A stretch of 7,188 nt of DNA, from the NCBI GenBank assembly GCA_002491225.1, contig DKVN01000002.1, forward strand, positions 35,992 through 43,179, written 5' to 3'. A program made the translations under genes and the position numbers. Source of the DNA: Faecalibacterium sp. UBA7177 (GTDB lineage: Bacteria; Bacillota; Clostridia; Oscillospirales; Ruminococcaceae). The notes under the pieces were generated by a model, which saw only the letters and a program-made list of their open reading frames with translations, made no database searches and was not told the origin of the DNA. Shown one piece after another: positions 1 through 6,802 of the stretch (positions are counted from its first letter, which is position 1; each line of letters starts with the position of its first letter).

Positions 1-1104
1 ATCATCAAGAATGTCAAGAGCGTGGTGGTGCCGGGCACCGGCGGCGGGCGGGGCATCGCCACCGCGGCGGCCATCGGCTTTGCGGTGGGCGACGCCGGAC
101 GGGCGCTGCAGGTGATCAGCGCGGTGACCGATGCGCAGCGGGCCGAGATGGCCCGGCTGCTCAAAGACTGCCCCATCGAGATCGCGCCCGCCGAGGGGCC
201 GGAGGTGTTCGACATCCTGGTCGAGGCCGAGGCGGGCGGCCACCGCGCCCGGGTGCGGATCACCGGCTTCCACACCAACATCGTGCTGGCCGAGCTGGAT
301 GGCCGGGTGCTGGAGCAAAAGCAGAGCACCGCCGCCGGCCCCGCCGGGGAGGACCCGCTGACCGTCGAGGGCATCCTTGACTTTGCCTCGACGGCCGACC
401 TTGACGACGTGCGCGCGGTGCTGGACCGGCAGATCGCCTACAACACCGCCATCCGGGACGAGGGGCTCACCGGCAGATGGGGCGCGGCCATCGGCTGCAC
501 CCTGCTGCGCTGCTACGGCAATGACGTGGCGGTGCGGGCCCGCGCCGCCGCCGCCGCGGGCAGCGACGCCCGGATGGGCGGGTGCGAGCTGCCGGTGATC
601 ATCAACTCCGGCAGCGGCAACCAGGGCATGACCGCCAGCCTGCCGGTGATCGAGTACGCCGCCGCGCTGGGCAGCAGCGAGGAGGCGCGGTACCGGGCGC
701 TGCTCGTCTCCAACCTGCTCACCGTCCACCTCAAGACCGGCATCGGGCGGCTCAGCGCCTACTGCGGCGCGGTGAGCGCCGGCTGCGCGGCCGGGGCCGC
801 CATCGCCTACTTACACGGCGGCGGCTACAAGGAGGTGGCCCACACCCTGGTCAACAGCCTGGCGATCGTCTCGGGCATCGTCTGCGACGGGGCCAAGCCC
901 TCCTGCGCCGCCAAGATCGCCAGTGCGGTGGACGCCGGCATCCTCGGCTGGCAGATGTACCTCGGCGGCCAGCAGTTCTACGCCGGAGACGGCATCGTGC
1001 GCAAGGGGGTCGAGGAGACCATCCGCACCGTGAGCCGGGTGGGCCGGGACGGCATGCTCGACACCGACCGCGAGATCCTGCGCATCATGACCGAGACCAC
1101 CTGA
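1..1104 (+). CDS. cyuA: L-cysteine desulfidase / serine dehydratase alpha family protein (UPF0597, CyuA-like), 5' truncated
   Basis: The reading frame is open from the first base (IIKNVKSVVVPGTGG...) to TGA at 1102-1104, giving 367 residues. The family usually has about 420-430, so roughly the first 60 are outside the window and no start codon is visible. Family marks seen are the NVKSVVVP-type segment at the left edge, a SGSGNQG motif (607-627), and Cys residues in YCG (763), AGC (784), VCDG (883) and PSC (904). The Cys at 763, 883 and 904 are spaced 40 and 7 residues apart. From memory this matches the [4Fe-4S] ligand spacing of the Methanocaldococcus jannaschii L-cysteine desulfidase. The expected reaction is cytosolic, oxygen-sensitive breakdown of L-cysteine to pyruvate, ammonia and sulfide. 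Family membership is firm. The substrate is inferred, because the same fold serves iron-sulfur L-serine dehydratases. The gene ends just before a hairpin with a T-tract and is probably a separate unit from the exporter genes downstream. Confidence 0.88.
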   Translation: MIKNVKSVVVPGTGGGRGIATAAAIGFAVGDAGRALQVISAVTDAQRAEMARLLKDCPIEIAPAEGPEVFDILVEAEAGGHRARVRITGFHTNIVLAELDGRVLEQKQSTAAGPAGEDPLTVEGILDFASTADLDDVRAVLDRQIAYNTAIRDEGLTGRWGAAIGCTLLRCYGNDVAVRARAAAAAGSDARMGGCELPVIINSGSGNQGMTASLPVIEYAAALGSSEEARYRALLVSNLLTVHLKTGIGRLSAYCGAVSAGCAAGAAIAYLHGGGYKEVAHTLVNSLAIVSGIVCDGAKPSCAAKIASAVDAGILGWQMYLGGQQFYAGDGIVRKGVEETIRTVSRVGRDGMLDTDREILRIMTETT

Positions 1105-1120
1105 CCGGGGCTCAAAGCTC

Positions 1121-1149
1121 TTGACACAACGCCCGCAGAATTGTATCCT
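1121..1149 (+). promoter_or_regulatory. Predicted sigma-70 type promoter for the ABC exporter operon
   Basis: A perfect -35 box TTGACA (1121-1126) is followed by a 17-bp spacer and TATCCT (1144-1149), which matches 4 of 6 bases of TATAAT. Transcription would start near 1156, giving a 5' leader of about 65 nt before the GTG at 1221. The spacer contains the left arm of the 1128-1177 inverted repeat. A transcript starting at about 1156 would carry only the right arm and so could not form the hairpin. This is a pattern match and has not been tested. Confidence 0.6.
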
Positions 1150-1177
1150 GAAACACGGGTCATCTGCGGGCGTTTTT
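1128..1177 (+). terminator. Probable rho-independent terminator of the cysteine desulfidase gene (or operator-like inverted repeat)
   Basis: CGCCCGCAGA (1130-1139) is perfectly complementary to TCTGCGGGCG (1163-1172). Two further A-T pairs (1128-1129 with 1173-1174) run into a T5 tract at 1173-1177. The loop is 23 nt, large for a terminator, although CCTG/CGGG inside it (1147-1150 with 1156-1159) could add a small inner helix. The position 25 nt after the upstream stop suits a terminator. The promoter for the next operon lies across the same bases, so the repeat could instead, or also, be a regulator site. Confidence 0.65.
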
Positions 1178-1203
1178 GTTGCCTGTTTTACCATCCTGCT
1201 TTG

Positions 1204-1211
1204 AAAGGGAG
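1204..1211 (+). promoter_or_regulatory. Ribosome binding site that fixes the start of the first ABC gene at GTG 1221
   Basis: AAAGGGAG lies 9 nt upstream of GTG at 1221. The frame is open further upstream, to a TTG at 1176, but that codon falls in the T-tract of the hairpin and has no Shine-Dalgarno sequence. Starting at 1221 gives MKELRVYLRGW..., which resembles the usual N-terminus of this exporter family. Confidence 0.8.
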
Positions 1212-1220
1212 CGTGCGTTT

Positions 1221-3002
1221 GTGAAGGAGCTTCGGGTCTACCTGCGCGGCTGGCGCGGGCGGGCGGTGCTGGCGCCGCTGTTCAAGCTGTTTGAGGCCTG
1301 CCTCGAGCTGCTGGTGCCGCTGATCATGGCAAAGATCATCGACACCGGCATCGCCCAGCGGGACGGCGGCTACATCCTGCGGATGGGCGGGGTGCTGGTT
1401 GCGCTGGGGCTGGCGGGGCTTGCCGCCGCGGTCACCGCCCAATACTTTGCCGCACGGGTGGCGGTGGGCTTTACCACCGCCCTGCGCTCGGCCCTCTTTG
1501 CCAAGATCCAATCCTTAAGCTACTCTGAGCTGGACGGCGCGGGCGTCTCCACCCTCATCACCCGGATGACCAGCGACGCCAACCAGGTACAGAACGGGGT
1601 CAATCTGGCCCTGCGCCTGCTGCTGCGCAGCCCCTTTGTGGTGCTGGGGGCCATGCTGATGGCCTTTACCATTGATGCGCGGGCCGCGGTGATCTTTGTG
1701 GTGATCATCCCGCTGCTGGCGGTGGTGGTGAGCGGCATCATGGCCGTGACCATGCCGCTGTACAAAAAGGCGCAGGCGAGGCTGGACCGGGTGACCCTCG
1801 CCACCCGCGAGAATCTGGCCGGGGTGCGGGTGCTGCGGGCCTTCAACAAGCAGCCGGAGGAGGCCGCCCGCTTTGCGCGGGAGAACGACGGCCTCACCCA
1901 GGCCCAGCAGTTTGTGGGCCGCATCTCGGCTTTGATGAACCCGCTGACCGCCCTGCTCGTCAACGGGGCGATCGTCGCCTTGCTCTGGACCGGCGCGCTG
2001 CGGGTGGAGGCCGGGGCGCTCACCCAGGGGCAGGTGGTGGCGCTGGTCAACTATATGTCCCAGATCCTGGTCGAGCTGATCAAGCTGGCCAACCTGATCG
2101 TCACCATCGCGCGGGCGCTGGCCTGCGCCGGGCGGATCCAGACCGTGCTGCAGCTGACCCCCTCGATGGAGAAGGCCGCCGGGCAGCACCCCGCCGCGCC
2201 TCGCCCTGACGCTGACCCCGCCGCCCCCCGCGGCCTCGCGGTGGCGTTTGAGGAGGTCTGCGTCCACTACAAGGGCGCGGGCGGCGAGGCACTGAGCAGG
2301 ATCAGCTTTGCGGCCGCGCCCGGCCAGACGGTCGGGGTGATCGGCGGCACCGGCAGCGGCAAATCCACCCTGGTCAACCTGATCCCCCGCTTTTACGATG
2401 TCAGCGCCGGGCGGGTGCTGGTGGATGGCCGGGACGTGCGGGACTGGCCGCTGACCGCCCTGCGCCGCCAGATCGGGGTGGTGCCCCAAAAGGCCGAGCT
2501 CTTTGCCGGGACCATCCGGGAAAACCTCTGCTGGGGGGATGCAGCCGCCACCGACGAGCAGCTTTGGGCCGCCCTCGAGGCCGCCCAGGCCGCCGAGGTG
2601 GTGCGCGGCAAGGAGGGCGGGCTGGACGCCTTGCTCGAGCAGAACGGCCGCAACCTCTCGGGCGGGCAGCGCCAGCGGCTGACCATCGCCCGCGCCCTGG
2701 TGCGCCGCCCGGCGGTGCTGATCCTGGACGACAGCGCCAGCGCGCTGGACTTTGCCACCGACGCGGCCCTGCGGGCGGCGCTGCGGCGGCTGCCCTTTGC
2801 CCCCACCACCTTTGTGGTCAGCCAGCGGGCGGCCTCGGTGATGCACGCCGACCTCATCCTCGTGCTGGAGGACGGCGCGGTGGCCGGCATCGGGCGGCAT
2901 GAGGAGCTGCTGAAAAGCTGCCCGGTCTACCGCGAAATTTACGCTTCGCAGTTCGGCACCAGCGCCGAACCGGCAGGGAAGGAGGCGGCGCAGGATGCCT
3001 GA
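1221..3002 (+). CDS. ABC exporter half-transporter, permease-ATPase fusion, degenerate-site subunit (TM287/BmrC/LmrC-like)
   Basis: This 593-residue protein has a type IV exporter membrane domain (about residues 10-310, six helices near 14-40, 53-77, 134-154, 155-178, 241-262 and 272-297), an Ala/Pro-rich linker (about 318-340) and a C-terminal nucleotide-binding domain. ATPase motifs seen are Walker A GGTGSGKST (375-383, Lys381), Q-loop Gln423, signature LSGGQ (479-483) and Walker B LILDD (500-504). Asp504 replaces the catalytic Glu and Gln535 (VSQRA) replaces the switch His. Those two substitutions are the known marks of the subunit that carries the degenerate ATP site in heterodimeric exporters, so this protein should not work as a homodimer. 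Its intact LSGGQ would complete the consensus site of its partner. The partner gene overlaps its 3' end by 8 bp and a promoter lies at 1121-1149. The expected role is ATP-driven export across the cytoplasmic membrane. The substrate (drug, lipid or peptide) cannot be read from the sequence. Confidence 0.93.
   Translation: MKELRVYLRGWRGRAVLAPLFKLFEACLELLVPLIMAKIIDTGIAQRDGGYILRMGGVLVALGLAGLAAAVTAQYFAARVAVGFTTALRSALFAKIQSLSYSELDGAGVSTLITRMTSDANQVQNGVNLALRLLLRSPFVVLGAMLMAFTIDARAAVIFVVIIPLLAVVVSGIMAVTMPLYKKAQARLDRVTLATRENLAGVRVLRAFNKQPEEAARFARENDGLTQAQQFVGRISALMNPLTALLVNGAIVALLWTGALRVEAGALTQGQVVALVNYMSQILVELIKLANLIVTIARALACAGRIQTVLQLTPSMEKAAGQHPAAPRPDADPAAPRGLAVAFEEVCVHYKGAGGEALSRISFAAAPGQTVGVIGGTGSGKSTLVNLIPRFYDVSAGRVLVDGRDVRDWPLTALRRQIGVVPQKAELFAGTIRENLCWGDAAATDEQLWAALEAAQAAEVVRGKEGGLDALLEQNGRNLSGGQRQRLTIARALVRRPAVLILDDSASALDFATDAALRAALRRLPFAPTTFVVSQRAASVMHADLILVLEDGAVAGIGRHEELLKSCPVYREIYASQFGTSAEPAGKEAAQDA
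2979..2985 (+). promoter_or_regulatory. Ribosome binding site of the second ABC gene, inside the first
   Basis: AAGGAGG lies within the last codons of the first ABC gene, 9 nt before ATG 2995. With the 8-bp gene overlap (2995-3002) it points to translational coupling and balanced synthesis of the two subunits. It also decides the start: no ATG, GTG or TTG occurs in frame between 2998 and the first membrane helix region near 3120. Confidence 0.85.
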
Positions 3003-4830
3003 CCAAAAGCACACGGCCCAAGCGCCGCAGAACTCCCCCCATCCGGCGGGCGGGGCGGGCGGGGCGGTCAAAGCGCCGCAGGCCTCCCAGCAGCAGCCCG
3101 GCAGCGGCGAAGCCCTGCGCGCGCTGCTGGCCCGGCTGCGCCCCTACGGCGGCTGGCTGACGGCCTCCCTCGCGCTGGCCGCAGCCTCAGTGGCCCTCAC
3201 CCTCTGGCTGCCGGTGCTGATCGGCCAGGCGGTGGACTGCATCCTCGGCCCCGGCGCGGTGGACTTTGCCGCCCTGCGGGCGCTGCTGGCCAAAATGGCG
3301 CTGGCCATCGGCGGCGGGGCGGCGGCCCAGTGGCTGATGGGCCTGTGCAACAACCACCTCACCTACTGCATCACACGTGATCTGCGGGCCGAGGCCTTCG
3401 CCCGCATTCAGATTTTACCCCTCTCCTACCTCGACACCCACCCCACCGGCGAGCTGGTCAGCCGGGTGATCGCGGATGTCGACCAGCTGGGGGATGGCCT
3501 TTTGATGGGCTTTACCCAGCTGTTCAGCGGCGTGCTCACCATCCTGGGCACCATCGGCTTTATGCTCGGCATCAGCGGGCGGATCACCCTTGTGGTGGTG
3601 TTGATCACCCCGGTGAGCCTCTTTGTGGCCAGCTTTATCGCCCGGCGCACCTATGCCATGTTCCAGCTGCAAAGCCGCACCCGCGGCGAGCAGACCGCCC
3701 TCATCGACGAGCTGGTCGGCGGGCAGAAGGTGGTGCAGGCCTTCGGCTACGAGCAGCGGGCCCAGGCCCGGTTCGACGAGGTCAACGCCCGGCTGGCCGC
3801 GTGCAGCCTCAAGGCCACCTTCTTCTCCTCCCTCACCAACCCCTGTACCCGGTTCGTCAACAGCCTGGTCTACACCGGGGTGGGGGTGTTCGGGGCGTTT
3901 GTGGGCATGGGCGGCGGCATCACGGTGGGCCAGCTGGCCAGCTTTTTAAGCTACGCCAACCAGTACACCAAGCCCTTCAACGAGATCAGCGGGGTGGTCA
4001 CCGAGCTGCAGAACGCCCTGGCCTGCGCCGGGCGGGTGTTTGAGCTGATCGGCCAGCCCGCCGAGACCCCCGACGCCCCCGGCGCGGCGGTGCTGGCCCC
4101 GGACGGCCGGGTCGAGCTGGAGGACGTGCGCTTTTCCTACCTGCCGGAAAAGCCCTTGATCGAGGGGCTGACCCTGCGGGTGCAGCCCGGCCAGCGGGTG
4201 GCGATTGTGGGCCCGACCGGCTGCGGCAAGACCACCCTCATCAACCTGCTGATGCGGTTTTACGATGTCGACGGCGGGGCGATCCGCACCGCCGGGCGGG
4301 ACATCCGCAGCGTGACCCGCGCCAGCCTGCGGGCGGGCTACGGCATGGTGCTGCAGGAGACCTGGCTCAAGGCCGGGACCATCCGGGAAAACCTCGCGAT
4401 GGCCAAGCCGGACGCCACCGAGGAGGAGATCATCGCCGCGGCCAAGGCCAGCCACGCCCACAGCTTCATCCGGCGGCTGCCACAGGGGTACGACACCCCG
4501 ATCGGGGAGGACGGCGGCGCACTGAGCCAGGGGCAGAAGCAGCTGCTCTGCATCGCGCGGGTGATGCTGCGGCTGCCGCCGATGCTGATTTTGGACGAGG
4601 CCACCAGCAGCATCGACACCCGCACCGAGCAGAAAATCCAGAGCGCCTTTGCCGCTTTGATGCACGGCCGCACCAGCTTTATCGTGGCCCACCGGCTCTC
4701 GACCATCCGGGAGGCGGACACCATCCTCGTGATGCGGGACGGCAAGATCGTCGAGCAGGGCCGCCACGACCAGCTGCTCGCGGCAGGCGGCTTCTACGCC
4801 CAGCTCTGGAGCAGCCAGTTCGCGCATTAA
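2995..4830 (+). CDS. ABC exporter half-transporter, permease-ATPase fusion, catalytic-site subunit (TM288/BmrD/LmrD-like)
   Basis: This 611-residue partner of the preceding gene starts with a hydrophilic, low-complexity tail (about residues 1-40, rich in Gln, Pro, Ala and Gly, including PAGGAGGAV). The exporter membrane domain follows (helices near 54-79, 98-118, 171-193, 196-216, 282-304 and 312-336), then the ATPase domain. Motifs seen are Walker A GPTGCGKTT (406-414, Lys412), Q-loop Gln454, a variant signature LSQGQ (510-514), Walker B LILDE with catalytic Glu535, and switch His566 (VAHRLSTI). All catalytic residues are present, but the signature departs from LSGGQ. This is the mirror image of the first subunit: its LSQGQ faces the degenerate site, while its own Walker A, Glu and His form the working site with the partner's LSGGQ. 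The same division, including LSQGQ, is remembered from Thermotoga TM287/288. The gene ends in TAA at 4828-4830 and is followed by a terminator. The transported substrate is unknown. Confidence 0.93.
   Translation: MPDQKHTAQAPQNSPHPAGGAGGAVKAPQASQQQPGSGEALRALLARLRPYGGWLTASLALAAASVALTLWLPVLIGQAVDCILGPGAVDFAALRALLAKMALAIGGGAAAQWLMGLCNNHLTYCITRDLRAEAFARIQILPLSYLDTHPTGELVSRVIADVDQLGDGLLMGFTQLFSGVLTILGTIGFMLGISGRITLVVVLITPVSLFVASFIARRTYAMFQLQSRTRGEQTALIDELVGGQKVVQAFGYEQRAQARFDEVNARLAACSLKATFFSSLTNPCTRFVNSLVYTGVGVFGAFVGMGGGITVGQLASFLSYANQYTKPFNEISGVVTELQNALACAGRVFELIGQPAETPDAPGAAVLAPDGRVELEDVRFSYLPEKPLIEGLTLRVQPGQRVAIVGPTGCGKTTLINLLMRFYDVDGGAIRTAGRDIRSVTRASLRAGYGMVLQETWLKAGTIRENLAMAKPDATEEEIIAAAKASHAHSFIRRLPQGYDTPIGEDGGALSQGQKQLLCIARVMLRLPPMLILDEATSSIDTRTEQKIQSAFAALMHGRTSFIVAHRLSTIREADTILVMRDGKIVEQGRHDQLLAAGGFYAQLWSSQFAH
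3046..3066 (+). repeat. GC-rich 9-bp tandem repeat with G-quadruplex motif
   Basis: The unit GCGGGCGGG occurs twice in tandem (3046-3054 and 3055-3063), with the next three bases (GCG) starting a third copy. It encodes AGGAGGA in the N-terminal tail of the second ABC protein. Within it, GGGCGGGGCGGGCGGGG (3048-3064) has four runs of at least three G separated by single C bases on the coding (mRNA) strand. A C6 run lies just upstream at 3035-3040. Confidence 0.8.
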
Positions 4831-4875
4831 AACGCGGGCGCGGGCGGGCGCGCTGCAGGATATGGCTGCACAAAA

Positions 4876-4913
4876 GAAAAGCGGCGCCCTTCGGTCAAAA
4901 GGCACCGCTTTTC
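4876..4913. terminator. Bidirectional rho-independent terminator between convergent operons
   Basis: Bases 4876-4888 pair with 4901-4913 (GAAAAGCGG with CCGCTTTTC, then one C-A mismatch, then GCC with GGC), leaving a 12-nt loop. On the + strand the stem ends in TTTTCC after the ABC operon. On the - strand it ends in CTTTTCTTTTG after the LtaS-like gene, which stops at 4927. The flanking A/T arms let it work in both directions, and it sits in the only gap between the two convergent units. Confidence 0.85.
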
Positions 4914-4926
4914 CTGTTCCTGTCGG

Positions 4927-6789
4927 TCATGTCCGGGGCTCAAAGAGGGCCTGGACCCGCTCTGCTTCCCTGAGGTTGTTGTACTCCATCGAGTAGTACC
5001 GCAGCAGCGGTTCCTCATGGTCGGTTCCGGGCGCAAAGCTGCCAAAACGGCCGTTCGCATCCTGCCAGGCGCCGTAGCTGGTGCGCACCGGGACCTGCTG
5101 CTGCAGATCCAGGATGGTTTGGTAATAGTCGGTCAGCGGCAGCCCGGCGGCCTGCAGGGTCATAGGCACCAAGTCGACCAGGCTGACCGTCCCGGCATCG
5201 CCGCCCTCGATGGGGAAGTTGGCCCAGATGACAAAGGGAACGCTGCGGCCAACGATCTCCCGCTCCTCCCCGCTCATGCCGGGGCGGGCGGGCAGCGAGG
5301 AGAGGAAGGCGGGCGCATGGTCCCCCACCATGCAGAGGATCACCGGCCGGCCGCACCCCTCAAAATACGCAATGAGCTCGGCAAACGCCTCGTCGGAGCG
5401 CAAAAGCCGGGTAAGGTAATCGTTAAAGCCGTCGGTCAGATCGCCAAAATCCTGCTGTACATGAACCAGCAGATCCTCCGGCTTCATCCCGCCATAGCCG
5501 CCGTGGTTTTGGTAGGTCAGCAGGTAGAACAGCCGCGGGCCCTCGCCGGCGGCCTCGTACCGGGCCCTCAGCTCGCAGTAGTTCGCCCTGTCGCTGGAGG
5601 TATAGGGGGCGGCGTACTCCTCTTCATAGTGGAATTCTTCTCCAAACAGCGCCGCGTCAAACCCCAGCGCCGGGTAGGCGATCTCCCGTGAGTAGCTGCT
5701 GGACAAAATATGCATCGCGGCCGTCTGATAGCCCAGCTTTTTCGCGTATCGCACAACGCTGTTGGCATGATCCAGCGGAAGATAGACAAACGGCGCTTCT
5801 CCCGAGAGCAGATACATGGAGTTGCTGGTCAGCAGCTCATACTCCGAGTTGTTGGTTCCCCCGCCGAAATTGGGCACAACGGCATACCCGTGGATCGCAT
5901 CCGGCAGGTTCTGGATGGTTTCCAGATAGGGCAGATCGGTGGACAGCTCGGTATACAGAGCCGGATCGTACAGGGTTTCATTGAGGATCAGGATGATGTC
6001 CGGATGGACATCATCCTCCACGGCCGTGGAGGCGGCAGGCTCAGGGACGGTCAGCTGTGCCGGGTCATAGCCCTCCGGCGCGTGGAAGGTCTGCAGGGTA
6101 TTCAGCCAGTCCTCCAGCAGGCAGGGCAGGTAGCCGTAGATGCGGAAGGGCACCTTCCAGGTCCACAGCAGGGTGCGCGCGGGCTTGAGCGCCATCGGGC
6201 TGAACAGCGCCCCCCACACCAGCAGACAAGCCCCGCCGATTCCCGCCAGACGCCGCACGGTGGTTTTTGAGCGCAGCGGGCTTGGCCGCTCGAACCGGCG
6301 CAGCAGCACGATCCCCGCCACGCAGCCGCAGAACAGCGCAAGGATCACCGCGAGCTTTGCAAGCATTTTGCCGGTCAGCGAGGTGCTGTATCCGTCCAGA
6401 ACCTGCAATGCTGTCCACGCGCTGCGCAGCGCGCTGAAGGTCAGCGGTGAGCCGTGCCAGCGGATCGTTAAATAATTTATGGCCGACCAGACGAGCACCA
6501 CCGGCGAGGTGATCCAAAAGGCTCTTTGCCAGCTTCCAAGCAGGGTGGCCAGCACGAGGGTCAGCAGCAACAGCATCACGAGGTTGACCAGGATCATGGC
6601 CGGCATGATTTTGGTCAGCTCATCAAGGGGAATGCAGCTGAATTCCAGTTGGATCCATTGCAGGCAGAGAATGCCGCAGATGATGCCCGCGCGCACAGCG
6701 GCGGCCGGGATCTTCACCCGGCCCGATCCCAGACACAGGGGCTGGCTGTCCGGCGCGGCTGAGAGGCGTTTCTCCCTTGTTTTTCGCAT
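4927..6789 (-). CDS. LTA synthase-family (sulfatase-fold) membrane protein, probable phosphoglycerol transferase
   Basis: This 620-residue protein has a basic N-terminus and five predicted membrane helices (about 29-49, 62-84, 90-108, 142-163 and 181-200), followed by an extracellular alkaline phosphatase/sulfatase-fold domain (about 262-565). This is the layout of LtaS-type enzymes. Catalytic positions can be matched by motif: Glu271 in ILNETLYD (metal), Thr312 in GGGTNNSEYE (nucleophile and metal), His429 in YQNHGGY (substrate pocket) and Asp490-His491 in VGDHAPAF (metals). Family enzymes move glycerol phosphate from phosphatidylglycerol onto lipoteichoic acid or another surface glycan outside the membrane; which acceptor applies here is unknown. 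The start at 6789 is preceded by GGAGG with 5-nt spacing. The gene begins 13 bp after the asnS stop, so the two are probably co-transcribed. Its base composition is lower in GC than that of the exporter genes (sampled 60-base blocks: 32 of 60 at 5701-5760 and at 5941-6000, against 43 of 60 at 4141-4200). Confidence 0.88.
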   Translation of the reverse strand: MRKTREKRLSAAPDSQPLCLGSGRVKIPAAAVRAGIICGILCLQWIQLEFSCIPLDELTKIMPAMILVNLVMLLLLTLVLATLLGSWQRAFWITSPVVLVWSAINYLTIRWHGSPLTFSALRSAWTALQVLDGYSTSLTGKMLAKLAVILALFCGCVAGIVLLRRFERPSPLRSKTTVRRLAGIGGACLLVWGALFSPMALKPARTLLWTWKVPFRIYGYLPCLLEDWLNTLQTFHAPEGYDPAQLTVPEPAASTAVEDDVHPDIILILNETLYDPALYTELSTDLPYLETIQNLPDAIHGYAVVPNFGGGTNNSEYELLTSNSMYLLSGEAPFVYLPLDHANSVVRYAKKLGYQTAAMHILSSSYSREIAYPALGFDAALFGEEFHYEEEYAAPYTSSDRANYCELRARYEAAGEGPRLFYLLTYQNHGGYGGMKPEDLLVHVQQDFGDLTDGFNDYLTRLLRSDEAFAELIAYFEGCGRPVILCMVGDHAPAFLSSLPARPGMSGEEREIVGRSVPFVIWANFPIEGGDAGTVSLVDLVPMTLQAAGLPLTDYYQTILDLQQQVPVRTSYGAWQDANGRFGSFAPGTDHEEPLLRYYSMEYNNLREAERVQALFEPRT

Positions 6790-6792
6790 CGG

Positions 6793-6799
6793 CTCCTCC
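6793..6799 (-). promoter_or_regulatory. Ribosome binding site of the LtaS-like gene
   Basis: Read on the minus strand, GGAGGAG precedes ATG 6789 with 5 nt between the GGAGG core and the start codon. It fills the 13-bp gap after the asnS stop, leaving no room for a separate promoter between the two genes. Confidence 0.75.
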
Positions 6800-6802
6800 G
6801 CC

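Noticed and set aside
1176..1220. Upstream TTG start for the first exporter gene
   Set aside because: It lies in the T-tract of the hairpin with no ribosome binding site. GTG 1221 has AAAGGGAG at good spacing and gives the normal family N-terminus.
1515..3071. Long open frame on the minus strand (518 codons) opposite the first exporter gene
   Set aside because: It is a GC-rich antisense shadow. The translation is dominated by His, Gln, Gly and Pro with no domain, and the plus strand carries an unmistakable ABC exporter.
4854..4870. Small hairpin TGCAG/CTGCA just after the exporter operon
   Set aside because: Only 5 bp with a 7-nt loop and no T-tract. The strong terminator at 4876-4913 explains the gap.
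3946..4905. Minus-strand open frame (319 codons) opposite the second exporter gene
   Set aside because: Low-complexity antisense translation with no recognisable motif. It also runs through the bidirectional terminator.
5710..6270. Plus-strand open frames inside the LtaS-like gene
   Set aside because: These are shadows. The minus strand shows conserved catalytic motifs and membrane helices through the same bases.
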